From Symsagittifera roscoffensis (Eukaryota; Xenacoelomorpha; Acoela; Convolutidae): DNA of 64,000 nucleotides. Each line of letters begins with the position of its first letter. Within the stretch, counting starts at the first letter, position 1. Both the position numbers and the translations under genes were made by a program. Under the pieces are notes generated by a model. It saw only the letters and a list, made by a program, of their open reading frames with translations, ran no database searches and had not been told where the DNA came from. Positions 1-11,500 of the stretch are shown here, piece by piece. Where the stretch lies: positions 6,913,907-6,977,906 of the forward strand of contig NC_087068.1 of the NCBI RefSeq assembly GCF_963678635.1, written 5' to 3'.

Positions 1-102
1 TTAACTTATGACATACACGATAAACACTGGATACCACACATTGGTATAAATAACCCATCAAACTGCAAAGCAGACACAAAAAATAAAGGATATCAAGAAA
101 TC

Positions 103-1747
103 ATGTTTTTCGATTGGAAAATACAACTCGAAAAAATACAACTCACACGCGCTTTATCTGACAACACAATGATCTATCAAGGAATTAGATTACCCTGTAA
201 AAACGATCAAGGCTATTGTGACCCTACAACACGAACACAAGCAACAATTGTTTGGTTCCCCGAAGACACATGTACAACATTTCAAGTAGCAAAAATACAC
301 GCCCGAATGATAAAATTTCACGAAAAATATTTTACGCAGTCAATCCCATATGAACAAGTAAATCCATCACGAAAACTAAGTTCTAATTTTAGAAACATTC
401 ACAATATAGAAAATAAATTGACACGTTTTCAAATATATCAAGAAACAGAACTTGCATGTAAATACAAAAACCCACTTCACAAAACACAATACTCCGAAAT
501 ATTAGTTGAATACGAAAAAGGATTCGACATGACCACTGGAAAAAAAAATCGACCCACATGCCACAGGTCATCCTCTAAACGAAGGAACATCATATATACC
601 AGTTAATTTTCAAAAAAGTAAAGGTCAACCTGGTGGACATCTAAAGCCCCATGACACTAGAAGCACACGTTTACAAGAATTATCACTAATGAATAGTACA
701 TATTTCGGTAATATCCACTATGATATTCACTTAGATATGAAATAAGACTACACAATTAGCCGAACTTTTCAAGAAATGTCACTCTCTGAATTAGAATCAC
801 TTCACCAACTATGCGAATGAGAACGGACACAAATCTTACAATCACTTGCACTAGCAGTATTAAAAATACCCTACGCAGGATATTTACTATCAGGAAATAG
901 ATCAAATTTTCTAGACTACGAAGGAAACATTTTCTGGTTTTATACCTGTACCAAAAAAGTATCACCACTATATGTTTTTGAAGATAAACGATGCTATAAA
1001 AGAATCCCTATCTTTTATAAGAATAAAGTACATTTCGTTGACACACTTTCAAGACGAACCTATTTCTGGGATACCGCAGTTCCATGTGGATCAGAAAATA
1101 GCCACAATGTAGTACAACTGAACCCTGATGAAGATAAATATTACCTCCTTACCCCATATCCCACATTAATGCAGTCACTCAAAAAGTTTTCACCAGAAAG
1201 CATTCGAGCTATCGCTCGAAACCCAAATATCGACTTACAATCAATTGGAATATATTCAAAATCCGATATACAACTTCACATTAGAACACAACAATTCCAA
1301 GAATTATTAACACAAATGGACACTATACAAAGACAATCAATTGACCAAAACTTACGCAAACTTGCCGAAACCGCAGGATTTGCAGATATTTATACACAAG
1401 ATTATAGCGGATATTTTAAAGACATTAAAGACTATATATATCTAAACGGTGAAAAATACCGACCACAAGATATCTCACCTATAAACATTTTTAGCTTCGT
1501 TACACTAAAAAATGAAATTCTTGATTTTCTAGGATGGCCCTATTACATCTTAGAAAAGTTGACTATTCTATACGCAATGTTTAACTTTATAGGATTTCTT
1601 TTTTCACTCTTAACAGGAATCTATAACACATGTGCTATACACACACAAATCAATGGACAAGCAAGTGTAGCATGCATACTATTTGCAGAATTCTTTGGAA
1701 TTTTTTCATCATCAATAAACAAAATCCTTTTAGACGCACACAAATAA
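103..1747 (+). pseudogene. Envelope-like membrane glycoprotein, broken by a frameshift and two stops
   Basis: A retroviral-type envelope-like protein would sit in the membrane and mediate fusion; this copy cannot make one product. The first segment (103-606, 167 codons) contains several cysteines. Coding signal moves to another frame near the A-run at 539-549. That frame continues to 1747 with stops at 743-745 and 818-820, and its last uninterrupted stretch is 1169-1747 (192 codons). The C-terminal part has two hydrophobic segments, around residues 125-150 and 163-182 of that stretch, consistent with a membrane anchor. The ORF positions, stops and hydrophobic segments are direct observations. 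The envelope identity rests on general resemblance, position before an LTR-like end, and the anchor. It could instead be another retroelement membrane protein. Confidence 0.45.
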
Positions 1748-2058
1748 AAGAATACAACACAAAAATAGCAACAAGACAAAACACATACGACCAAGAACAT
1801 AACAATGTAGAAATAACGCCTACAGCACCACAGTTACCACCTCTACCACATAACCATCCATTATCCCTAGTCCCACGAAATTTTCGAAATTTAGCAATAA
1901 CACATAATCCAAATTTCAGACCAACCATATCACAAAGTCCCATTCAACATATAATGACACATCATTCACAAGATGAAAATACATATGAACAAATTATAGA
2001 ACAACCCCATACCACCGCTTTTCAGTCTCAAAATAATAATTTTTTTAGCCCACGATGA
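1630..2058 (+). CDS. Short ORF overlapping the glycoprotein end; probably its frameshifted cytoplasmic tail
   Basis: This ORF overlaps the end of the 1169-1747 frame by more than 100 bp and continues to 2058. From about 1745 on it is hydrophilic, rich in Pro, Asn, Gln and Thr, and lacks membrane segments. Because it starts just after the hydrophobic anchor, the simplest reading is that a further frameshift between about 1690 and 1745 separated a glycoprotein from its cytoplasmic tail. Its TGA stop overlaps the ATG of the next ORF (ATGA at 2055-2058), an arrangement that permits termination-reinitiation. Whether it is translated alone cannot be judged from sequence. Confidence 0.35.
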   Translation: MCYTHTNQWTSKCSMHTICRILWNFFIINKQNPFRRTQIKEYNTKIATRQNTYDQEHNNVEITPTAPQLPPLPHNHPLSLVPRNFRNLAITHNPNFRPTISQSPIQHIMTHHSQDENTYEQIIEQPHTTAFQSQNNNFFSPR

Positions 2059-3863
2059 GCCGACAACTTGGATCCCTTCACCGCTCAAATTCCCACCCAA
2101 CCAATCTCAACACTCCAATTACAATAATTCCACTTTTTGCTTTCCCGCCACCCAATTTCCCATCTAGTAATATAACATCAGGCATGAATTCAGACACTAA
2201 TTCAAATATTTCAGTTTTATACTCCATTTCACAACTCAACAACACTAATATTGAAACCCCTGATGAATTTCCAGACTCCGAACCATCTCCATCTAATAAT
2301 TTTCAAATGAACTCCTCAAATTTTTCAACACCCCCTTTTCAGCCAATCCCACCAAATAACCCACTCCCATCCATTTCAACACCCTCTTACGCTTCCCAAG
2401 TCACCCCCACCTACTCATCATTTCATTCAGACCGATCATCCAATTCTCCAGATACTCCCCAAATCTCCCAAGAACTAGATAATTTTATCACCCTACAACA
2501 ACAACCCTTCCACCTTAACACCCCAACTGTAAATCAGATTTCATCCACAATAGAATCATCAAACCCACCTACCCCTACACCCTCTTCAGCTTATACCGTA
2601 TCATTAGCACAATCATCCACATCCACCGAATCATCAAATAGCACTAATAGAGCCTATCGCACTTTCAAAAGAAAATTTCCAAACCATCCATTTCCAACAA
2701 AACCAGGAACAGCCCGTGAATATATTAATCATCCAAATCACACTAACACGAAAGAATTTTTAACAATCACCCTACCTTCATTTCCACAGTATACTTTAAA
2801 CACCCCTCATGACACTAACGACACACGTAGCTTTGTAGACGAACAAGTTTTAATGCCTACACTTCATTGGACATCATATTATCATTTTACTAATCCCCTT
2901 TGCCTACCATTATCTAAAACTCACATCGATATAGAAAGAAATCAAGATATGCCATACCGACTCACCACACCACTAACACATAGACAATTTACTTATATAG
3001 GATATAAAAAGTCACTAAAAACATACACTGCACCCCGAGCTAACGAATATACGCTAGAATATTACGATCATAACATCATCCGAACTAACCAAGACCAATT
3101 TTTAGATGATGATCGCTTCGCTAACCCACAAATCACAGAAAAATTCTTCATTAAAACACCATATGTATCTACACTCAATATATTTGATCGCAAATTCGAC
3201 CACGTCATTTCTGAAGCACTAACCGACACACAAGCTTACGAAAGTTTTAAAGAAAGATTTCAATTATTTTCACTAACCTTTCATTTCCTTGCACCACATG
3301 AACGAGATTTGCACTGCTCACACGACATTATGTTACGCACTAAACAAACCCACACATACACATACTATCGCTTCATACAAAATCATTTTGACCTGTACAC
3401 TCCATCAAGACAACCACACCACCGTTTTCAGTTTATTAACTCTAAATACACTTCCCCATTTTTCCTTGACTTCACATATTGCATCAAAGATACTAACCTT
3501 CACGGTATTCTTCGCAATTATGACCCCATAACTCAAATGTATATTTTTTGTCCCATCACGAAGACCCTTAATGCAGAAGAATCCAGACCCTTCCTTATCC
3601 CACATGAATTTATTCAACCTATAGAAATCCCAATATTAGAATTCATCCACAACACTAAATACAATCACAAATTATATAATCTCATCCAAAACACACCTTA
3701 TGAGTTTGCAGTTGGCACTGAAGAACTAAAAACCATTAAAGCACTTCAATTGCTTTGGCCACTGCTTCAAACTAAAAACATCATTCGCATACTAGCAAAA
3801 TTACTAACAAATTCCGACATAACACACGACATCTTCCCCCACGGTTTTTTCCCCGACGACTAA
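2055..3863 (+). CDS. Intact 602-aa ORF of unknown function, low-complexity N-terminus
   Basis: An uninterrupted 602-codon ORF next to a decayed glycoprotein. Residues 1 to about 200 are low-complexity and rich in Ser, Pro, Thr and Asn, so probably disordered. Residues 200-602 look globular, with many aromatic and His residues (Tyr, Phe, His, Thr rich) and no clear signal peptide or membrane span. No motif of a reverse transcriptase, integrase, protease, zinc knuckle or transposase is visible. The start is the ATG inside the ATGA overlap with the preceding ORF. I do not recognise the family. It may be an accessory gene of the retroelement. An open frame this long in AT-rich DNA argues for recent coding constraint. 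Confidence 0.5.
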   Translation: MSRQLGSLHRSNSHPTNLNTPITIIPLFAFPPPNFPSSNITSGMNSDTNSNISVLYSISQLNNTNIETPDEFPDSEPSPSNNFQMNSSNFSTPPFQPIPPNNPLPSISTPSYASQVTPTYSSFHSDRSSNSPDTPQISQELDNFITLQQQPFHLNTPTVNQISSTIESSNPPTPTPSSAYTVSLAQSSTSTESSNSTNRAYRTFKRKFPNHPFPTKPGTAREYINHPNHTNTKEFLTITLPSFPQYTLNTPHDTNDTRSFVDEQVLMPTLHWTSYYHFTNPLCLPLSKTHIDIERNQDMPYRLTTPLTHRQFTYIGYKKSLKTYTAPRANEYTLEYYDHNIIRTNQDQFLDDDRFANPQITEKFFIKTPYVSTLNIFDRKFDHVISEALTDTQAYESFKERFQLFSLTFHFLAPHERDLHCSHDIMLRTKQTHTYTYYRFIQNHFDLYTPSRQPHHRFQFINSKYTSPFFLDFTYCIKDTNLHGILRNYDPITQMYIFCPITKTLNAEESRPFLIPHEFIQPIEIPILEFIHNTKYNHKLYNLIQNTPYEFAVGTEELKTIKALQLLWPLLQTKNIIRILAKLLTNSDITHDIFPHGFFPDD

Positions 3864-3865
3864 CA

Positions 3866-3876
3866 GGTAAGTATAA
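3866..3876 (+). promoter_or_regulatory. Strong 5' splice-donor consensus just after the 602-aa ORF
   Basis: ACAGGTAAGTAT lies within a few bases of the TAA stop and fits the metazoan donor consensus very closely. It could be the donor of a 3'UTR intron or of a spliced retroelement transcript. No partner acceptor can be assigned with confidence. Confidence 0.3.
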
Positions 3877-5447
3877 TTTCTACATATTCTTCACTAATAA
3901 ATTCAAATTAAACACTAACCATTCTTTATCCATGTCTCATTTAAATTTTTAGTCTTCATCCCACGATCATCTGCAAAAAACACAAAAGAAAAATAAAAAA
4001 TAGAAAACTTCTTCAAATTCTTCAAAACTCTATTGCACCAGCTAATTTAAATAAAATTCATACCAATGTAGTAAATTAATTTATAAATTGTTTCCCCACA
4101 AGCAGTAAATCTAATAATGATGGAAATTTGTAACTTAATTTTTCCCAAAACTAGCAGTAAAATTGAAATTCTATGTAGTAAATTGATAAGACGAAAAGCA
4201 GTACTAAACTTTTGATGTTTTCATTCACTCGCACAAGAATTCTATCCAAACTCGCACAGCTCGCCCACGAAGAATTGTTTAAATAATGAATTTCATTTTT
4301 AAGTTTTCACACTCAACAACTCTAACACACGATAACAAGTTTCAAACTTTCCTTTAACCCGGTTGGAAAGGAATTATATACTAAACAAAACTAACCAACG
4401 CAGCTTACTAAACACCACAACACATAGAACAATAGCATGACTAAGAAAAGGAAACCAACGGTACCCAAACCGGATTAACCCAGTTTAAAACTGGATAAAT
4501 TATTTTTTTGAAGACTATTATAAAGTCTAAGAAAGAAATAATAAAACACAAAAAAAGTCAAAAGACAAACCCATACCAAAAACAATTTGATTTTTGAAAA
4601 AAGGACACTACCAACGAAACATAAGAAAAACCACCACAAACCCGACATAAATTGTTATCACATAACAGGACCTCTCACAGAAACCGCACGAAATCATACT
4701 CCCACTCCTGGCCTAACCAACCAGAGAGGACGTCCTGAGCATGCTCTATAGCCGGCCTAACCCACCGTGCTACATCCACGCTTTGTGACCACACTTCTAT
4801 TTTTAATAAGAGGTACTCAAGGGTGAGTAACTCTTCAAAATAACCGAACTAAAACAGAAAGCTTTTGTGAAAACAAATAACCAAAATCATAATTAAAACA
4901 CTGAACTAATAAAAATTTTATAAAATGTAAATTATACTTTGCAGTATATAGATCAGCATACAACACCAAAGACGAACATCCAAAGACAAAATGACCCCAC
5001 TACACTCGAAAAAGAATGGCCAACCACAATCAATATGCCGTCCACAATCACAACTCAAAGGATTTAGAGTACGACTTGACTTCGCAGAAAAAGACTTCAT
5101 TGAACTAGACCAATGACCACCTCGATGTTCAAGTATACGTACAGATCCGAGTAACCAGGCATCCCCTCCACGCACAATCTCCACGCCATTCCCAGACAAG
5201 GTCAAACACAAAAGAAGTTCTCTACATGAAACAGAAAAACCTGTCATAGCCAACCATTCTGAAATCAGATTTGAGTTTGTTGCGAAAACCCAGTCGTTGT
5301 CATAAGAAGACACAACGATTGAACCTGGAACTTCTCTAACAAGAGAACCCAGAAGAAAAATGATGTTCGCCAAATACCAACGTCCATCATCCATCCTTTG
5401 AATTGCAGAAAGACAATTCTAAAAAAACTATGTAAAACCCGGATGGG
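3877..5447. other. Non-coding AT-rich stretch, retroelement 3' region
   Basis: No supported gene. The sequence is A/C-rich on the plus strand with several purine runs (for example around 4528-4570 and 4596-4606) that could serve as polypurine tracts. A minus-strand ORF of 158 codons at 4918-5394 has no recognisable features and is treated as chance. Confidence 0.35.
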
Positions 5448-5830
5448 TGGAACCTGATCTAAACTACATTTTATGATTGGTTAAATTAGATATTTTACCA
5501 CTGTAAAGTATTTAATATTAACCAATCATGATCCATCTAACTAACAACCCACTTATTTGTAAGTGCTGAAATTACTTGTAATTTCAGCACCAGAGAGATT
5601 TGAATTTAACTTAGAAATTAGTTGACTCTCCAAGAAGACTTCAGCAGCCGCAATAAACCAGTATACCCTAGATCTATTGAGCCTAGCAGAGACTAGTTAA
5701 ACAACCTGAGACTAGATAGTATAAGAGTAAGATTAGGATCGATATTAGACTAAGAAGTTGCACGAATCTATCCGGCCGAAAATAAGATAGCGTGACGAGC
5801 AGACGGTGTACCCTATCCGAAATTACTCTA
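5448..5830 (+). repeat. LTR-like repeat, copy 1
   Basis: The 112 bp from 5448 to 5559, beginning TGGAACCTGATC, recur as a near-identical 100-bp stretch at 63901-64000, where the window ends. The two flanks upstream of the TGGAACC start differ, so this is a real repeat boundary that starts with TG like an LTR. The segment also contains an AATAAA at 5652-5657 and a perfect hairpin at 5564-5589. The 3' limit is uncertain. LTR identity is inferred from the TG start, the polyadenylation signal and the position after env-like ORFs. Confidence 0.5.
5564..5589. repeat. Perfect 12-bp-arm hairpin in the LTR-like sequence
   Basis: TGCTGAAATTAC, a 2-nt loop (TT), then GTAATTTCAGCA. The arms match perfectly. 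It lies about 60 bp upstream of an AATAAA, so it could act at RNA level near the 3' end. Confidence 0.7.
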
Positions 5831-5849
5831 TGAGTTAACCACATCGGAC

Positions 5850-7020
5850 CTAACTCACTGTCTCCACCTTGGTCGCGAAAATCACATCGTCCCCGCCTTG
5901 GTCGCAAAAGTCGTGCTTTCTCCACCTCGGTTGCAAAAATATGGAAATGGCTGCGTTTGGTCGCGCTGTCTCCAACTGGGTCGCGAAAACTGCGGCTGGG
6001 TTTTTCGGTCTCGAAAGTCTGAAAATGCCAATTTTGGTGTCAAGAGTGCAAACAGACCAAATGAGTCGCGATATTTCGGTTGCGACATATCCTTTTTGAT
6101 GACAATAGCCGCAGCGTGTGCACCTCGGTGTTGAAGGTCGCAAAGGAGTTGTTTCTTGGTCGCGCCGTCTCGTTCTGGCCTTGTTCTGGTTAGTCGCGCC
6201 ATCTCCACCCTGGTCTGGGAAGTCGCGCCGTATCCACATCGGTCGCAAAGGTCGCGAAGCATTTTTTTTAAGTTTTTTAGTCGCGCCGTCCTCGATTTTG
6301 TCTAGAAAGTCGCGCCGTCTCTACATGGGTCATAAAAATTGCGGCTACGTTTCTTGGCCTTGAAAGTCTGGAAATTGCTAATAGTTTTCGCAAAGCGTTG
6401 GACATACCAAAGATGATTGCGATAAATTAGTGCCGCTAACTCCTTTTGCGTCGCAATAGCCGCACCTTATCCACTTCAGAATTGAATCTCGGGAGGAATT
6501 GTTTTTGCTGACATTGTCACGGGCATGGTCTGCAAAGTTGCGCCATCTCCACCATGGTCTGGAAAGTCGCACCGAAGGTCACGAGGAATTTTTTCTCGGT
6601 CGCGCCGTCCCCTGCTTGGTTTGGAAAGTCGCGCCGAGTTCACTTTGGTCGCGAATGCCGCGAGAATAATTTTGTAGGTCACGCCATCTCCGCTTTAGTC
6701 GCCTAAGTCGGGCCCCCTCCAAATCGGTCGCGAAAATGTAAAAATGTTGCGTTTACTTACGCCGTATGCCCTGCTTCCTGGCTCGCGATGGTCGCAACAT
6801 CTCCACCTGCGTTTCGAAAAGTGCGACCACAGTTTTTGGTCCCGAAAAACTGAAAATGGCGAATCTAGATCGACAGAGTGTGGACACACTAAATTTGAGT
6901 CGCAATTTTTTGGTTGCACAATCTTTGTTTCCAAGAAAAAATTGTCGCGAAAGTCTGGAAATTATCCTGGATCTCGGCGCGGGTCAGCAGGGAAAAACAA
7001 CTTGGATATATTTTCAAGGA
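5850..7020. repeat. Degenerate TCGCG-rich repeat array
   Basis: Short, imperfect units built around GGTCGCGAAA and GTCGCGCCGTCTCCAC recur dozens of times with variable spacing. A higher-order layer is visible: a module containing 'GAAAGTCTG(A/G)AAAT' followed by 'ACCAAA(T/G)GA' appears near 6010 and 6360, and in diverged form near 6845, so the large period is about 350-480 bp. GC and CpG content are far above the flanking DNA. Several ORFs cross it on both strands, but they reflect the repeat composition. It looks like a minisatellite or satellite, possibly derived from a formerly coding or CpG-rich element. Confidence 0.65.
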
Positions 7021-8560
7021 TTTGTTTGAGTTTTCTTTGAAATAAGTAAAGAGGTAAGATCTGACAGTTTTTCTGGTTTTGCTTGAACAACAGCTGAGAA
7101 TAAAGTTATATGTATAACCTACGCCTATGTCAATTGTTTTTCAAGTGATATAGAATGTAATGTTTCTTCTGCGAACCCGAATTGACCTCGATACGACGAA
7201 AAAATTTATCATACAACTCCATACAACAGAAGTCATCATCATACAATTCCATACATCAAGTGTATGGAGAAAATGCTTGTCATACAATTTTTATACATTT
7301 TCAAAAAACAATTGAAAAAAGACTAAACATTTTTCGTAGCTTTTTGAGAACAGTTGAACAGGCTGGTAACGGAAAAAACTGACTCATTTTTTAAAAATGT
7401 TTACCAAACAATTTTTATATAAGAAAACTGAATGACAAACATTTTTGCCAAAAAGGATAATTTTTTTGAACTTTTTGGAAGCCAGTTTTGGAAACTTCAA
7501 ATTAATTGGTAGCGTTTTTGCAAAATGCGAAAACAAATCCGCTCAAATCCAAATAAAGGAGAAGCAATCAAGAACAAATAAAAAGAAATTTCGTTTAATT
7601 TTTTCCTCTCAAAAATGCTTTCATACAAGCAACCTGTTCTGGAAGTTGTCACCCTTTAGCATTATTAGGGTTTGCAGAATGGTAATAAAGCCCTGTAATT
7701 TAATATTTAAAGAAATAAAAAATGAAAAAACAAATGACGATTATTTTTTCTTGAAGATTTTTACTTCAAAAAACTTTTTTGAAGTAGTGAGATAAATCGA
7801 GAGAGGTATGATTTCATTTTTTCATTCCTTTTTCAAATTCTACCAATTCTTAAACCTATCAAATTTTTTTTTTCAATTTTCACCAAATTCAAATTGATTA
7901 GCATTTTCAGTGCCGTCTTAACCATCGATTTCTTATTTAGGCAAAAATTGTTTGTTGGATGTTGTGACAATACCCAAAAACAAAGCCAAAAACAAAGCAA
8001 TAACCAAAATTTAAGCCAAGAAAAAAGCGGTTTGTTTTCTTATCTGGAGAAAAAACACCCCGAGCACATGTATTTTGTCAGTTTTTTTTTTATAGGGCTT
8101 AAAAACGGTTAAATTATTGCGTTAAAAGGAAGATTCTGGGATCAAAACAGGGAAGATTTAACTTTGGGGGTCTTCAATTGGCATGAAATTTCGCTTCAAA
8201 AAAAGTTCTGCCGTTAATACCAAAAATTATTGCAATTATTTTCAGCTTTTTTAGCAATCGCCAGAAATATAATGGGCCTAAATTTTGATGTTCAGTATAT
8301 TCCTAAACTCAGTGGTTGTGAAGATATCAAATTTACACGAAAAAAGATATCAAATTTACACGTCTCGTCGCAGTTTTGCGTTATGGAGTTATGAAAACTA
8401 ATTTTTTAAAAAAAATTCTGATTTTTTTGAATCCGAAAACAATACCCTAAATTATTTCTGACATTTACTACACTCCTTTACGCTTCGGGGATAACAAAAT
8501 ATAACAATTTTGAAAAAAAAATTTTTCGGTTTTTTGGTTCGATCAAAGATTGGCTTCAAT
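7021..8560. other. AT-rich sequence without supported genes
   Basis: Only short ORFs with homopolymer-derived composition (Lys, Phe, Asn runs) occur. A 22-bp tandem duplication (AAAGATATCAAATTTACACG-type units) lies at about 8320-8362. I see no RNA gene or conserved protein signal. Confidence 0.4.
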
Positions 8561-11500
8561 TGTTTTTAGGTTGTTTTTAGTGCTCCTATCCTGTTCCTAA
8601 ATTCAAAGACACTTGCGATGCTCCTCATAGGCTGTTTGGTGCTGCAGATCTCAAGTCTCAAAATGAAGCGTTTACACTCCACAATACGGCGTGTTAGCTT
8701 CGATATAGTTTTCTAGTGTCGATAACTTTCATCGATAAATTCTTCAAATTGTGCCCTAATTTTCTTGCTTTCGTATAACTCTGGTGCAATTGAGGCAGAA
8801 GTTTTTCCTAAATTTGTTGATCGTTACCAGGGTAAACATTGGAGTTGCAAAATGGTTAGTTGGGCGATGTACAACCCAATTTTTCAGTTTTTTAAGTGTT
8901 TCTTGCAATTGATTTCATTTTTTCATATTTTTTCGGTTAAAATGGTCTATTCTAGTGCTGAATTGAATTATTTTGCTCATTTTTTCAATTACAGAAAATA
9001 ATTCGATGCTTGAAAAATATTAAAAACAAATTATCGATTTTTTTTAAAAAACAGTCAATTCCACATGCCGCTTTGGGTGTGCAGTTTTTGGGCTTCAAGT
9101 TCTCTCCTAAGATTGGCTTAAATTGTTTATTCTAGGTTAGTTTTTGTGCTTTTGCTCTGTTCTTAATTTCATGGACACTTGGTTTGCTCCTCTCACGTGG
9201 TTTATAGCTACAGATCTCAAATTGAAGCTTTTAAAGTCCTGGTCTTTTATATTGCTGACTTATGGTCTATTCTATTGCTGAATTATACTACTTTACTCGT
9301 AATACTACTAACAGAACACAATTTGATGCATGAAAACCATCGAAACTTCAAAAAAATCAAAAAACTTTCAAAACAGTCAATTCGGCATTCCGCATTGGGT
9401 GTGCACTTTTTGTGTTTGCCTACCCCCCAAAAAATGAGTTTTTTAACAAAAAATTTTTGGGATGAAAATATTCACAAAAAAAATCGCAATTGATTGACAC
9501 GTACTCCCTACTGTTACAGAAGTGCGTTGAAAGAAGTAACTCTGGATAAAAATTTCATAAGGTCAGTTTGGGGGGCATGATTTGGCCTGAAAAATTGCTT
9601 CAAAAATTGTTCTGCCCTACATATCAAAAAACACTCCATTTTTTTAAATTAATTTTCTGTAATCGTACAAATTCAAAAGGGCTAAAGTACTAAAAGGGCT
9701 AAAAGGGCTAATTCAAAAGGGCAAAAAGGGTGGCTGCGAAAGTACTATTTTTTTGACACAAAATCTCAATTTTTTCAAAATCCTTGCATGTCGCAAGTTT
9801 TGTGTGATAGACTTGGGAAAATTTTGTTAATTTTCAAAGTTGTTTCCTTTCCATCGACAAAAAATAACAGAGCTCAAATTTTATATACAATACGCAACTG
9901 AGTGCGAAATGAATGTGACGATATAATTTTTTTATTTAAAAAATACCTTTTTTTGGGCTTCAAGCTTGCTCCAAAGAATGGAATAAAGTTTTTTTAACTT
10001 CAATTTTTTTGTAATTTTTTATAGCTATGGGTAGAACAACACCAAAGCTTAATTCTCATAAAAAGAAACGTTTCTAAAATCTAAATGAAATTGACGATAT
10101 AATTGTTTTATTTAAAAAAAAAATTTTTCGGGCTTCCGGCTCGCTCCAAAGATTGGCTAAAATTTTATATTTTACCTTGAACTTTTTTTTGCAATCTGTT
10201 GATAGCTATCGGAGTAAAGTTAACAGATTATAATTTTGTATATAAAATGTTTCTAAAACCTAAAACAATAATTCGAGCTTCAGGCTCTCTCCTAAGACTG
10301 CTATCAATTGTTTATCTTAGGTTATTTTTTGTGCTCTAGCCCTGATTCTAATTTCAATGAGATAAATTTGCTCCTCTTACGCTGTTTATAGCAACAGGTT
10401 GCAAATTGAAGCGTTTAAGCTCCTCAATACAGCAGGCTAGTTTCGGTTTAGGTTACTAGTGTCAATAATTTTCATCAAAAAATCTTCAAACTGTGCCCTA
10501 ATTTTCTTGTTTTCATACAACTCTGGTGCAAATCAGGCATTAATTTTTCCTTAAGTTGTTAGTGTTAGCAGGTAATGATTGGAGTTGCAGAATGGTTAGT
10601 TGGACGAGGTACAACCCGACACTTCAGGTTTCTTTAATATTTATAGCATGTGATTTCAATTTTTCATAGTTTTACGGCTGAAATGGTCTATTTTATTGAT
10701 AGTTACGGAACATAATTTGATGCATAAAAACTATCGTGACTAAAAAAACTTATTTTTTTTTAAACAGTCAATTCGACAGGCCGCTTTGCGTGTGCACTTT
10801 TTGTGTTTGCCTACCCTAAAAGAAAATGGAGTTTTTTTTAGAAAATTTTTTTACGGATAAAAATAATCAGAAGAAAAATGTCGCAATTAATTGATACGTA
10901 TTCCCTGCTGTTATAAAAGTGCGTTAACAATAATTTTTGTAAAAAGTTCGGTTTGGGGGCTTGATTTGGCCTGAACTATCACATCAAAAATTGTTCTGCA
11001 TTTTATATCAAAAAACACTCGAAGTTTTTTCTGTTGTTTTTGTAATCATTAAAAGTTCAAAATGTCTAAATTTTGATCTATAATCTTCTTAAATTTATCG
11101 TGGTCTCAAAATTACTAAATTTTGCAAACCCCAGTTTTTTTAAAGTCGTTGCTTATCGGAAGTTTTGCGTCATAGACTGGTGAAAACTTTTTAATTTTCA
11201 ACTATTTTGTCTTTTCCATCGACAAACAAACAAAGCTGAATTTTGATATACAATACGCACTTAAGTGTATTATGAAAGTGACGTTATGCTTATTTTAATT
11301 TAAAAATACTTATTCGGTCTTCAGGCTCGCTCCAAAGGGTGCTATAAGATTTCATTTTACCTCATTCTTTTTCTGCAATGTGTTTATAGCTATCGGAAGA
11401 AAAAGAGCAACAACAGAGCTTAATTCTCGCAAACAAAATGTTTCTAAAATCTAAGTGAAAGTGACGATATACATTTTTTATTTAAAAAAAGCTTTTTTCG

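Larger units (their letters stand above)
1..5850 (+). mobile_element. 3' part of an env-bearing LTR retroelement (5' part outside the window)
   Basis: All substantial ORFs in this stretch are on the plus strand and closely packed: a broken envelope-like glycoprotein, a short tail ORF, and a 602-codon ORF. About 1.6 kb of non-coding sequence follows, then a sequence starting at 5448 that recurs at 63901, as an LTR would. No gag, protease, reverse transcriptase or integrase is visible, so the element enters the window already in its env region. Assignment to a retroelement is inferred from this layout and the membrane-glycoprotein character of the first gene. The right boundary, near 5850 where the TCGCG array begins, is approximate. 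Confidence 0.5.

Noticed and set aside
4918-5394. 158-codon minus-strand ORF
   Set aside because: No recognisable domain, antisense to the retroelement and next to its LTR-like end; composition looks accidental.
5683-6363. Several overlapping ORFs on both strands in the TCGCG array
   Set aside because: They arise from the GC-rich repeat, which lacks stops in several frames; the peptides are repetitive without a fold.
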